This document shows, piece after piece, positions 26,628 to 35,013 of a stretch of DNA of 64,000 bases; the first letter of the stretch is position 1, and every line of letters begins with the position of its first letter. The position numbers and the translations under genes are program-made. The stretch lies in assembly GCA_964572965.1 (NCBI GenBank), contig CAZNHL010000010.1, positions 8,233 to 72,232 on the forward strand, written 5' to 3'. This DNA comes from CAZNHL01 sp964572965. Its GTDB lineage: Bacteria; Bacteroidota; Bacteroidia; Cytophagales; UBA9547. Below the pieces are notes generated by a model. That model ran no database searches. It was not told the origin of the DNA and was given only the letters and a program-made list of their open reading frames with translations.

Positions 26628-26666
26628 AATTGTTATAATTTATTATTTTAACAATTAGATCTACTA
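26628..26666. promoter_or_regulatory. AT-rich inverted repeat in the cas6-cas8b gap
   Basis: ATCTAATTGTTA pairs with TAACAATTAGAT across a 14-nt AT-rich loop. It could be an operator or a hairpin ahead of the small ORF at 26714. Confidence 0.45.
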
Positions 26667-26713
26667 TGACAAATATTTTAAATTGTTGCTATCTTGCATA
26701 AAAAAGATAGCCC

Positions 26714-26938
26714 ATGGATGATTTTGTCTATAAAGTCGGTGACGGAAGTGAAATGAATGACATAGATGACTTTTTGTCGTATGTCAGTTATTTGAAAGTA
26801 AGTAATCAAAGTTTTGATTTTCAAACTTGGTTTTGTAAAGATGATTTTAATTCGATAGAGGTGTTTCTGAAGCTAAAAAACTATATTAAGTCAGTTGAAG
26901 GTAATGCTATGGGGTTTAGGTGTGGGGAGTTAAAGTAA
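26714..26938 (+). CDS. Small ORF ending in a duplicate of the Cas6 C-terminus
   Basis: 74-residue ORF. The first 60 residues are acidic and match nothing I recognise (MDDFVYKVGDGSEMNDIDDF at the start). The last 14 (VEGNAMGFRCGELK) copy the Cas6 C-terminal glycine loop (GEGNAMGFGCGEAK), and the underlying DNA is 31/33 identical, so the duplication is recent. It is either the fused remnant of a second cas6 or the far end of an element inserted into the cas6 3' end. It lies 39 nt before cas8b, same strand. Whether it is translated is unknown. Confidence 0.45.
   Translation: MDDFVYKVGDGSEMNDIDDFLSYVSYLKVSNQSFDFQTWFCKDDFNSIEVFLKLKNYIKSVEGNAMGFRCGELK
26897..26929 (+). repeat. Direct repeat, copy 2 (cas6 tail duplicate)
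   Basis: 31 of 33 bases identical to 26406-26438. Together the two copies bracket the segment holding the reversed CRISPR repeat. Confidence 0.85.
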
Positions 26939-26977
26939 AATGGTTAATGAAATTTTATCTATCTGATAATAGAAATA

Positions 26978-28378
26978 ATGATTGAACAAAAAAGTGTTAA
27001 TTGGCTAACCCATCCGACTGGCGATCCCTTTGCTGATATTGGTGGTTTTGTAATTGAATATTTACAAAGTAAGAGACCTGGGAAATCTATTTTGGACTTA
27101 ATTGAAGAAGTGACAAAGATTTATGTAAATGAATGGGATAATAATTTGCATAGTTTCTTTCTTAATTCTACAGTAACTCATAATTCTAATAAAGGACAAA
27201 AAGGAATCGAAAAGACACTAGCTTTTTATAAAGGCTTATGGGAGGAAAAAGATGGTGAAATAGGATATTGCCGTATCACAGGACAAAAAGGTAAAGTATA
27301 TCAGGGTGCGAGAGACAATCATATTATGTCTGGTTCGGCAACCTTGATTAATTTTCATCATGCTTTTGAAAGTGGTATTATGCTATCTAAAGAAGCATTA
27401 ATAAGGATATTTTTTGTTCCATTAGGAGTAGAGCAAATGGGGGACAAAGTGGCTGTCTTGATTAGTAATAATGAGGAAGTGACCCGTTTTTTTGTCCGAC
27501 AAAATGTAGATAAGAATTTCAGAGATTTGGGTAATGGGCTGTCTAAATCAATTCAGCGTTCTGAGTTTTCTAACCCTGCCAATGCACTTTTTGATTATGC
27601 CAACCAGTGTATTGAAAATGTAAAAACAGCAACGCTTAGTCTGGAGACGGGTAAAAGCGAAACCAAAGGGGTTACTCTGAACCTATTTCATTTTACTAAT
27701 TTCGGTGCAACTCCTACCATCAATCTATATACCTTGCCTGCCGTAGCTTTCTTTTTTTACGCCCATTGCATGGTATATTATAAAAAGGAATGGCAAAATT
27801 TCCTATTTCGTCAATATGGTAATTCAAAATTTAAAAATGCCTCTTTTGATGAGCAATTATGGCAATGGGCTAATGATAAAGAGCGTGCTGAATACAATTT
27901 GTATAAAACCTGGAAGAATCCTGTACTGGAAGCATTATTAAAGGGAGAATCAGAGCGCATACGTAGTGCATTTCTTATACATAGTAAAAAACATGTTTTC
28001 AATTTTAAGATAGTTGAGTTGTATCAAATAAATATTCGAAATATGGATAAACGAACATTAGATAAAATAAAAACACTAGCCGACTTCATCATTAATGATC
28101 GTAGTGAAGATGAAATAAAAAAATCAATGACTCGCTTAAACGGAGCGAAAAATACAAATGAGTTGCGATTTTTTCTATTAAAGCTAGCAGATGATAATTA
28201 TAAAAGAGGCAATCCTGACCCTCTCTTTTCTCTGGAAGAATATACAGAATACTTGTTCCCTGATGGTACTTATTGGAAAGAAATAAGGGATTTGCTTTTA
28301 ATAGCTATTTATCAAAAGCTTCATGAAACGAATAAAAAAGTAGAAGTGGAACTGGTAGATAATGAAACTGATAATTAA
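26978..28378 (+). CDS. cas8b: Type I-B Cascade large subunit Cas8b (Cst1-like)
   Basis: 466-residue protein at the Cas8 position. The N-terminus WLTHPTGDPFADIGGFVIEYL fits the Cst1/Cas8b1 family, in which this motif precedes a zinc-binding region. Only one cysteine of that region remains here (GYCRITGQKGKVYQGARDNH), so the CxxC pairs of other members are degenerate. In Cascade this subunit recognises the PAM and helps recruit Cas3. It is followed by cas7 after 20 nt. Sequence divergence of Cas8 proteins makes the subfamily name less certain than the role. Confidence 0.8.
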   Translation: MIEQKSVNWLTHPTGDPFADIGGFVIEYLQSKRPGKSILDLIEEVTKIYVNEWDNNLHSFFLNSTVTHNSNKGQKGIEKTLAFYKGLWEEKDGEIGYCRITGQKGKVYQGARDNHIMSGSATLINFHHAFESGIMLSKEALIRIFFVPLGVEQMGDKVAVLISNNEEVTRFFVRQNVDKNFRDLGNGLSKSIQRSEFSNPANALFDYANQCIENVKTATLSLETGKSETKGVTLNLFHFTNFGATPTINLYTLPAVAFFFYAHCMVYYKKEWQNFLFRQYGNSKFKNASFDEQLWQWANDKERAEYNLYKTWKNPVLEALLKGESERIRSAFLIHSKKHVFNFKIVELYQINIRNMDKRTLDKIKTLADFIINDRSEDEIKKSMTRLNGAKNTNELRFFLLKLADDNYKRGNPDPLFSLEEYTEYLFPDGTYWKEIRDLLLIAIYQKLHETNKKVEVELVDNETDN

Positions 28379-28398
28379 CCTTTAAACTAATTTGTAAA

Positions 28399-29487
28399 AT
28401 GAATTTAAAAACACAAGGATTTATCCTATTGGATGTAGATGTAGTTGCTCTTAACAATGCAGGTAAAAGTAATACCAGTAATTTCGATAATGCGGTTGCT
28501 ACTAAAAAGATATACAAAAATGGACGGGCTTATACCTATGTGTCAGGTCAGGCGTGGCGTTATTGGTGGCGAGAATCACTGAAAATAAATCATAATTGGG
28601 CTTTGTCTCCGGTAACGCGTGATAGTAAAATAGCTTTTACGGATGCAGAACCAGTTACTTACGCAGATGATGATATGTTTGGTTATATGAAAGCGGCTAA
28701 AGATGTGTTACGTGATGAGGATGGGAATCCTACATTGGATAAGAAAGGTAAAGAGCAAAAAACTGATGTTACCGTTACACGTGTCTCTCCTCTCAAAAAC
28801 TCTGCAATTGTTTCTATAGCAGCTGTAGGTACTGTTGAAAACTGGTCTAGTATGGCTAGGCAAGAAGGAGACAGTGTACCTTATAGCAAGGAGGAGTATT
28901 CGGCTATTATGAAAGGTATGTTTTCTCTGGATCTTTTTCAGGTTGGTAGATTTGCTTCTTACAACAAAACAGGATTTAAAAATCTGACTGATAAGTTAAA
29001 GGGAGAAGCATTAAAGTCTGGGGCCTCTCTTATTGATGATCCTTTTGTTAAGGGCAAAAATGGAGAAGCTATGCAATTGGTGCAATTACCTAAAGATGTT
29101 CGGATTAAAAGAATAGTAGATACTATCGCTGCCTTAAAAACAATATCAGGCGGGGCTATGCAAACAAATAATATGGCGGATGTCACACCCAAGTTGATTG
29201 TATTGGCTTCTACTACATCGGGCAATCATCCCTTTTCTCATATTGTCAAAAATGATGGGGTGAAAAATGAAAAGGCACTTTTTAATTTAGAAGGTCTTAA
29301 AGAAATATTGTTGGATTACAAAGACCAGTTCATCGGTAATATATTTATAGGTAAACGGAGTGGTTTTTGGGATGAATACAATGAAGAATTAAAAACATTG
29401 ACAAGTGAATTTGCTAATGTAAAAGTTTTAAGTGTCAATCAAGCAATAGACCAATATTGCGAGCAAGTAAAATCGCAGGTACAATAA
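28399..29487 (+). CDS. cas7: Type I-B Cascade backbone Cas7 (Cst2/DevR family)
   Basis: 362-residue RAMP-fold protein that polymerises along the crRNA spacer. The diagnostic N-terminus is GFILLDVDVVALNNAGKSNTSNFDNAVATKKI, and TYVSGQAWRYWWRESL follows, both typical of DevR/Cst2. Its stop overlaps the cas5 start (TAATG), indicating translational coupling. Length normal for the family. Confidence 0.92.
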   Translation: MNLKTQGFILLDVDVVALNNAGKSNTSNFDNAVATKKIYKNGRAYTYVSGQAWRYWWRESLKINHNWALSPVTRDSKIAFTDAEPVTYADDDMFGYMKAAKDVLRDEDGNPTLDKKGKEQKTDVTVTRVSPLKNSAIVSIAAVGTVENWSSMARQEGDSVPYSKEEYSAIMKGMFSLDLFQVGRFASYNKTGFKNLTDKLKGEALKSGASLIDDPFVKGKNGEAMQLVQLPKDVRIKRIVDTIAALKTISGGAMQTNNMADVTPKLIVLASTTSGNHPFSHIVKNDGVKNEKALFNLEGLKEILLDYKDQFIGNIFIGKRSGFWDEYNEELKTLTSEFANVKVLSVNQAIDQYCEQVKSQVQ

Positions 29488-30155
29488 TGGAGGTATATAA
29501 GATTGATATTACAAGCTGGACAGCCAGTTTTCGTTATCCGAATCTTATCAGCGGTATGCAGCCTACACTGGAAGTACCTCCGATAAGTACTGTATTAGGG
29601 TTAATCAATGCGGCAGCCGGATTTTATCTCAATCATAAAAACGTGCAATTGGGATATTACTTTGAATATGAAATGGAAGGTGAAGACTTGGAAACAATAT
29701 ACCAGATTAGTAGCAAGGATGGGCGAGCTACTAATAATGCTAAGTCGAATGTCATCACCCGTAAGTTTTTGTTCAATAATTTTCTACGCATTTATACTCC
29801 TGATGAACAAATCGTGCGCTATTTATCGCAGCCATATTTCCCTTTGTTGCTTGGAAGAATGAATGACTTAGCTACCGTAATAAGTATTTCTGAAAAAGAA
29901 TTGCTTGATAAAGTAGAGACCGCAACAGAAATACGGGGACAGGTAATTCCTTTTTTGAAATATCATTTGCCAGGACAGATACAGGCTTTACCCCAATATT
30001 TTACCGATGAGTTTCCTCGAAAAAACATAGGTACGGAACCTTTCTCTGTTATCAGTTACAAAAGCAAAACGTATGCAACAGATGTAATTGCTTATCGGGA
30101 TATATTACCTAATGGGAAACCTGTTGATATTTTCATGCATGATCTTAGTTTTTAA
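29487..30155 (+). CDS. cas5: Type I-B Cascade subunit Cas5
   Basis: 222-residue RAMP protein that caps the crRNA 5' handle. The start at 29487 (MEVYKIDITSWTASFRYP) overlaps the cas7 stop by one base, and an upstream in-frame start at 29457 lies inside cas7. The N-terminal segment SWTASFRYPNLISGMQPTLEVPPISTVLGLINAAAG is the Cas5 signature (Cas5t/Cas5b group). cas3 begins three bases after its stop. Confidence 0.9.
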   Translation: MEVYKIDITSWTASFRYPNLISGMQPTLEVPPISTVLGLINAAAGFYLNHKNVQLGYYFEYEMEGEDLETIYQISSKDGRATNNAKSNVITRKFLFNNFLRIYTPDEQIVRYLSQPYFPLLLGRMNDLATVISISEKELLDKVETATEIRGQVIPFLKYHLPGQIQALPQYFTDEFPRKNIGTEPFSVISYKSKTYATDVIAYRDILPNGKPVDIFMHDLSF

Positions 30156-30158
30156 AGC

Positions 30159-32468
30159 ATGACGACTTTGTTGGCCAAATCAAAAGATGAAAAAAACAAT
30201 ATAGAGGCAAGAACACTCAAGCAGCATATTGGCGATTGTTTGCTGATACTGCAAAATTTTAGGTTTTGTTTCCCGAAGGCAGCAGAAGTTTCTGGTATGG
30301 GAGATCATTTTTGGGAGATTTTGAGATATGGTATTATTTTTCACGATCTGGGGAAAGCACATCGAGAATTTCAAAAATTATTGAGAAGACAACCAAATCA
30401 ATGGAATTTTCAGCGACATGAATTGTTTTCATTACCGTTCGTAGATGCATTGGATATGGATGTCGAACTTAAAGAAATCTTACGTTTGGTGATAGCAGGA
30501 CATCATAAAGATTTTTCAGCTTTGAGAACATACCTTCAGTATTATCATAGTGGAGAATCGTTTGGAATATTGGAAGGAATAGAGGACGATACCAAAAGCT
30601 ATGAACAAGAATTTGAAGAAAAGGTCGATATTGATACAATTAAAGAATTGCTGAAAGGTTTTGGTATTACTATTCGTAAGGTATTAGCAGATACCAATGT
30701 CTATGCTTTGGTACATAAGTATAATAAAGTTCCCTTATATCCCCCTAAGCAAGAGTATTATGTCCTCATGATGTTATTTGGTGGCTTGAAATGGTGTGAT
30801 CATCTTGGGTCTGCTTTAGTCGAAAGTATTCCTGTTCTAGATGAAGAAGATTTTCATTTCTTAACTGAACAGAAATTGAAGCTTAATGAACAGGGGCGAG
30901 ATTTTTATACTCACCAACAGCAGTGCGCCACTGAAGAAGGAAACTTGATACTAACCGCTCCTACGGGTTCCGGAAAGACTGAGAGTGCTATGCTCTGGTT
31001 GCAAAAGCAACTTAAAACTACTGGACAGGGGAGGGTGTTTTACATTCTTCCATTTACAGCTTCTATTAATGCCATGTATGAGCGTTTGAATAAAGCAATC
31101 GGGCACGAAAAAGGAAAAGTAGGAATGTTGCATGGTAAACTAAATGATTATCTGAATAACTACTTTGACGATTTACAATACGATGTAAATGCCAAAAAAG
31201 AAAGTATAAAAAAGATCAAAGAACAATACCAGAGTATTTTGCCTCCTGTAAAAGTTACAACTCCTTTCCAGCTGCTGAAGTACTTGTTTGGTCTCAAAGG
31301 ATATGAGCAAGGGTTCTTTGAAATGACTGGATCCTACCTGATTTTTGATGAAATACATGCTTATAGCCCGGATGTTTTTGCCCAGATAAAGGTATTGTTA
31401 GAGTTGACTACTAAATATTTGGATGTTAAAGTTATGATTATGACAGCCACCATGCCTCGTTTTTTACAAAAAGAGCTGGAAGATAGTATTGGTAGGTTTA
31501 GCATAGTAAAAGCAGATGATAAGTTATATGAAAGCTTTAGGCGTCATAAAGTAGTTTTACAAAAAGGATTGTTGAGAAACCACCTGAATGTATTAAAACA
31601 ACAGCTTAGTGATGGCAAAAAGATATTGGTGGTATGTAATACTGTAAAATCGTCACAGTATGTATATAAAGAGCTAAAACAGGCTGCAAGAAAGAGTGTA
31701 TTGCTGCACGGTTCATATACCGGGTATGACAGAAGTCAGAAAGAAAAGGAATTGTTGGAAGCTGATATACAACTTTTGGTAGGTACACAAGCCATTGAAG
31801 TAAGTCTTGATATTGACTATGATGTTATTTATTCAGAACCGGCTCCTATTGATGCCTTGATACAGAGATTTGGTCGGGTAAATAGAAGACGTCTAAAAGG
31901 AATATGTGATTGTGTTGTTTTTACAGAAGGTAATGAAGACGATCAATACATATATAATACTTTAACTGTTGAAAAAACCCTGAAAGTACTTGAAAAAATC
32001 GTACTTGAGCGATATGGAATTATAGATGAATCACTTTTGCAAACGGCAATTGATGAAGTATATGATAACTGGCTTGCAGATGACAAGAAAGAGTTTGAAG
32101 AGAAGTATCGCTATCTGAAGGATGCCTTGAACATGCTTGCACCTATGTTTCTAAACAAACATACAGAAGAAGATTTCTATAAACAGTTTGATGGGGTTAA
32201 AGTATTGCCTCAATCTCAAAAAAGAGATTTTGAGAATTATTTACAAGACTTTGATTTTATCAATGCCGAAAGCCGCAAAGTACAGATTCGGAAAGGAAGG
32301 TTCGTCGGGTGGTTAAAGAATCAATATATAAAGAAAGAACTTTTTGCCTTTGAGAAAGGAAATAAAATAAGTACTATTCCTTACTATATAACGAATAAAG
32401 TATATTCGTCGGAATTAGGTTTGCTAGTAGATGAGGAGGAGTCGTGGAACATCCAAAACATTTTTTAA
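30159..32468 (+). CDS. cas3: Cas3 helicase-nuclease
   Basis: 769-residue effector that unwinds and degrades target DNA after Cascade binding. The N-terminal HD nuclease has H23, FHDLGK (61-66; HD 62-63), H87 and H115-H116. The superfamily-2 helicase has Walker A APTGSGKT (267-274), DEIH (397-400), TATMP (429-433) and the motif VI segment QRFGRVNRR. HD and helicase domains are intact and on one chain. cas4 starts three bases after its stop. Confidence 0.95.
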   Translation: MTTLLAKSKDEKNNIEARTLKQHIGDCLLILQNFRFCFPKAAEVSGMGDHFWEILRYGIIFHDLGKAHREFQKLLRRQPNQWNFQRHELFSLPFVDALDMDVELKEILRLVIAGHHKDFSALRTYLQYYHSGESFGILEGIEDDTKSYEQEFEEKVDIDTIKELLKGFGITIRKVLADTNVYALVHKYNKVPLYPPKQEYYVLMMLFGGLKWCDHLGSALVESIPVLDEEDFHFLTEQKLKLNEQGRDFYTHQQQCATEEGNLILTAPTGSGKTESAMLWLQKQLKTTGQGRVFYILPFTASINAMYERLNKAIGHEKGKVGMLHGKLNDYLNNYFDDLQYDVNAKKESIKKIKEQYQSILPPVKVTTPFQLLKYLFGLKGYEQGFFEMTGSYLIFDEIHAYSPDVFAQIKVLLELTTKYLDVKVMIMTATMPRFLQKELEDSIGRFSIVKADDKLYESFRRHKVVLQKGLLRNHLNVLKQQLSDGKKILVVCNTVKSSQYVYKELKQAARKSVLLHGSYTGYDRSQKEKELLEADIQLLVGTQAIEVSLDIDYDVIYSEPAPIDALIQRFGRVNRRRLKGICDCVVFTEGNEDDQYIYNTLTVEKTLKVLEKIVLERYGIIDESLLQTAIDEVYDNWLADDKKEFEEKYRYLKDALNMLAPMFLNKHTEEDFYKQFDGVKVLPQSQKRDFENYLQDFDFINAESRKVQIRKGRFVGWLKNQYIKKELFAFEKGNKISTIPYYITNKVYSSELGLLVDEEESWNIQNIF

Positions 32469-32471
32469 CTC

Positions 32472-32975
32472 ATGCAAATCAACGCGACCCTCATTAACCT
32501 TTACCATGTGTGCCATAGAGAATTATGGTTGCATGCAAACGGCATCAGGATGGAACACAATTCAGATACCGTTTATGAAGGTAAATTACTACACGAAACC
32601 AGCTATCCACAGCGCGCGGAAAAGTATACCGAAATAGAAATGGATGGTATCAAGATCGATTTTTTCAATCCCTTTACAAAAGTGGTACATGAGTTGAAGA
32701 AATCAGATAAGATGGAAGAAGCGCATATTGCACAGGTAAAGTACTATCTCTATATACTGGAACGAAACGGCATAGAAGGAGCAACCGGCTTACTCGAATA
32801 TCCCAAACTCCGGCAGACGGAGCAAGTGTTTCTGACTGATGAAGATCGGGAACAAATTCCAGTATGGCAGGCGGCAGTTGAGGAGATTGTGGAAAGAGAA
32901 GAATGTCCGCCAACTATCAATAAGAAAATCTGTAAAAGCTGCTCTTATCAGGAGTTCTGCTATGTAGAAGAGTAG
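32472..32975 (+). CDS. cas4: Cas4 iron-sulfur exonuclease
   Basis: 167-residue RecB-like nuclease that trims prespacers and helps choose the PAM during adaptation. The four cysteines of the 4Fe-4S cluster are present (C14, C154, C157, C163). The active-site residues H41, D63, E74 and K76 follow the H-D-ExK order of the PD-(D/E)XK fold. It belongs to the Cas4-Cas1-Cas2 adaptation module, which here is interrupted by a GxxExxY gene. Confidence 0.93.
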   Translation: MQINATLINLYHVCHRELWLHANGIRMEHNSDTVYEGKLLHETSYPQRAEKYTEIEMDGIKIDFFNPFTKVVHELKKSDKMEEAHIAQVKYYLYILERNGIEGATGLLEYPKLRQTEQVFLTDEDREQIPVWQAAVEEIVEREECPPTINKKICKSCSYQEFCYVEE

Positions 32976-33068
32976 GTGTCTTTACCGGGATTCTTTAGAT
33001 TGAGGGATTTGCCGTGATTGGGTATTGAGATGAGATAATGATTTTGATATTATAAGAATTTTTTAGCT

Positions 33069-33518
33069 ATGGAAGAACAGTACAAATATGAACAATTGAC
33101 ACATAGCATTATAGGCTGTGCTATGGAGGTACACCGATACTTTGGGAATGGTTTTCAGGAGGTTGTTTATCAGCGTGCAATGGCCATTGAAATGCATACC
33201 CGGAAGGTAGAGCATGTGCGTGAGTTTGAAATGGCCTTGTTTTATAAAGGTCATGATGTGGGTACCAGGCGAGTTGATTTTCTGGTGGCAGACAAAATCA
33301 TGGTGGAATTAAAGGCTGTGATAGAGTTGGATGATACACATTTAGCACAAGCACTTAATTATTTGGAAATCTATAATCTGGAAGTTGGTTTGTTGATCAA
33401 TTTTGGCTCCAAAAGTCTCCAGTTTAAGCGGCTTTTAAACAAGAAATATAAGCCTGCTGAAGAATCATCTACTTTAAATCGTCGAGGTAATCCTGAATAT
33501 CCTCAAAATCGTGGTTAA
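33069..33518 (+). CDS. GxxExxY-family PD-(D/E)XK nuclease-like protein inside the cas operon
   Basis: 149-residue protein. The family motif GFQEVVY (G-x-x-E-x-x-Y) lies at residues 28-34, and the nuclease-like core RRVDFLVADKIMVELKAV (D, then ExK) near 57-80. These proteins are usually stand-alone genes of unknown function. Here it sits 93 nt after cas4 and 5 nt before cas1, so it is almost certainly co-transcribed with the adaptation genes. It may be a passenger or an accessory factor in spacer acquisition. The C-terminal 15 residues are hydrophilic and variable. Confidence 0.85.
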   Translation: MEEQYKYEQLTHSIIGCAMEVHRYFGNGFQEVVYQRAMAIEMHTRKVEHVREFEMALFYKGHDVGTRRVDFLVADKIMVELKAVIELDDTHLAQALNYLEIYNLEVGLLINFGSKSLQFKRLLNKKYKPAEESSTLNRRGNPEYPQNRG

Positions 33519-33523
33519 GACAA

Positions 33524-34531
33524 ATGAAAAAAAGTTATTATTTATTCAACCCGGGCAGATTAAGCCGGAAAGACAATACCCTCAAGTTTACACCTGTAGA
33601 TGAAGACGGAAATGAGGGTCAACCTAAATACATTCCGGTTGAAACAGTAGATAACCTCTACGTGTTTGGTAGTCTGGATGCTAACAGTGCCTTGTATAAT
33701 TTTCTTGGGAAAAATTGTGTGTCGGTTCATTTCTTTGATTACTACGAACATTATACCGGTTCTTTTTGCCCTAAAGAATACCTGCTGGCCGGTAAAATGC
33801 AGATAGAACAAACTCGTACTTTTCTTGATAAAAAACGCCGTTTACATCTTGCTCAGAATACAATTGCGGCAGCCAGTCATAATATGCTGAAAAATCTAAG
33901 GTATTATCATAACCGGGATAAAGATTTACTTTTGCCAATCACTCAGATTGAAAGTTATCAGCAGTCCATTGGTGACACCATGCATACACAAGAGTTGATG
34001 GGGTTAGAAGGCAATATCAGGCAGGCTTATTACAGTGCTTTCGATGTAATCCTTAATGACCACAGTATGGGTAACCGTACAAAACAACCACCATTGAATG
34101 AAGTTAATACATTGATTTCATTTGGGAACATGATGTGTTATTCGGCTTGCCTTGACGCTATTTACCATACACAGTTGAACCCTACGATCAGTTTTTTACA
34201 CGAGCCGGGAGTTCGTCGCTTTTCACTCGCACTTGATCTGGCAGAAGTTTTTAAACCGATACTGGTAGATCGTCTTATATTCAGAGTGCTTAATAAAAAG
34301 GAAATTCAGAGCAAAGATTTCGATATTAAGCTGAACGGTTGTGTACTAAAAGATGGAGCCCGTAAAACATTTAGTAAGGCCTGGGATGAAAGATTAAATG
34401 AGACAATACAGCATAGAAGTCTGAAAAAACATGTGAGTTATAAGCATTTAATCAGGCTAGAATGTTACAAACTAGCTAAATATATGCTCAAAATGGAGCC
34501 AGAATACAAGCCTTTGAAAATGTGGTGGTAG
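33524..34531 (+). CDS. cas1: Cas1 integrase (type I-B)
   Basis: 335-residue metal-dependent integrase that inserts spacers at the leader end of the array. The metal ligands are E162 (LEGN), H226 (FLHEPG) and D238 (LALDLAE). The N-terminal beta-domain and the helical C-domain are both complete, and the N-terminus KKSYYLFNPGRLSRKDNTL is typical of type I-B Cas1. It is followed by cas2 after 19 nt. Confidence 0.95.
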   Translation: MKKSYYLFNPGRLSRKDNTLKFTPVDEDGNEGQPKYIPVETVDNLYVFGSLDANSALYNFLGKNCVSVHFFDYYEHYTGSFCPKEYLLAGKMQIEQTRTFLDKKRRLHLAQNTIAAASHNMLKNLRYYHNRDKDLLLPITQIESYQQSIGDTMHTQELMGLEGNIRQAYYSAFDVILNDHSMGNRTKQPPLNEVNTLISFGNMMCYSACLDAIYHTQLNPTISFLHEPGVRRFSLALDLAEVFKPILVDRLIFRVLNKKEIQSKDFDIKLNGCVLKDGARKTFSKAWDERLNETIQHRSLKKHVSYKHLIRLECYKLAKYMLKMEPEYKPLKMWW

Positions 34532-34550
34532 TTTTAAATAAAAGAAATAT

Positions 34551-34814
34551 ATGTATGTTATTTTAGTTTATGACATCGGTGATAAAAAGGTGAATAAGAT
34601 GCTGAAGCTCTGTCGCCAATACCTGATATGGATTCAGAATTCAGTATTTGAAGGAGAAATTACAGAAGTGAAACTGAAAGAATTACTTTCAAAATCCCGG
34701 AAAATAATGGATCAGGAGAAAGATAGTGTTATTGTATTTAAAAGCAGGGAAGCTCGTTGGCTCGATAAAGAAATTGTTGGAAAAGAAAAGAATGAGACAG
34801 GCAACTTTCTCTAA
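34551..34814 (+). CDS. cas2: Cas2 adaptation protein
   Basis: 87-residue ferredoxin-fold protein that bridges two Cas1 dimers in the spacer-integration complex. The first strand MYVILVYDIGDKKVNKML carries the conserved Asp (D9). Full length. It is the last cas gene before the leader and array. Confidence 0.95.
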   Translation: MYVILVYDIGDKKVNKMLKLCRQYLIWIQNSVFEGEITEVKLKELLSKSRKIMDQEKDSVIVFKSREARWLDKEIVGKEKNETGNFL

Positions 34815-35013
34815 TGTTGTCGTCGATCTCAGATGTTTGAGAGTGATTTAAATATAAAGTGTTACTGTTTTGGACTAAAAATGGCCTCAGTTGGTCAAAA
34901 ATGAAGTTGTCGCACTCCAGGATAAATTATATTATTAAGGATCGACTCAGACTGGAATGAAAATCTACCCAATAAGCTACTTTTTTAGTAATTTTAAGCG
35001 TTTTTCGAAACGA
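34815..35013 (+). promoter_or_regulatory. CRISPR leader
   Basis: 199 nt of AT-rich DNA between cas2 and the first repeat. It should hold the array promoter and the Cas1-Cas2 docking site. A segment ACTGGAATGAAAAT (34951-34964) resembles the repeat 3' end at 12 of 14 positions, 49 nt before the first repeat. No canonical TAnnTTTG box was found. Confidence 0.75.

Noticed and set aside
26620..26640. Partial match of the pseudo-spacer next to the reversed repeat to TAATATCTAATTGTT nearby
   Set aside because: About 12 of 14 core bases agree, but the seed-side bases mismatch and both sequences are AT-rich, so chance is likely. I would not claim a CreT target from it.
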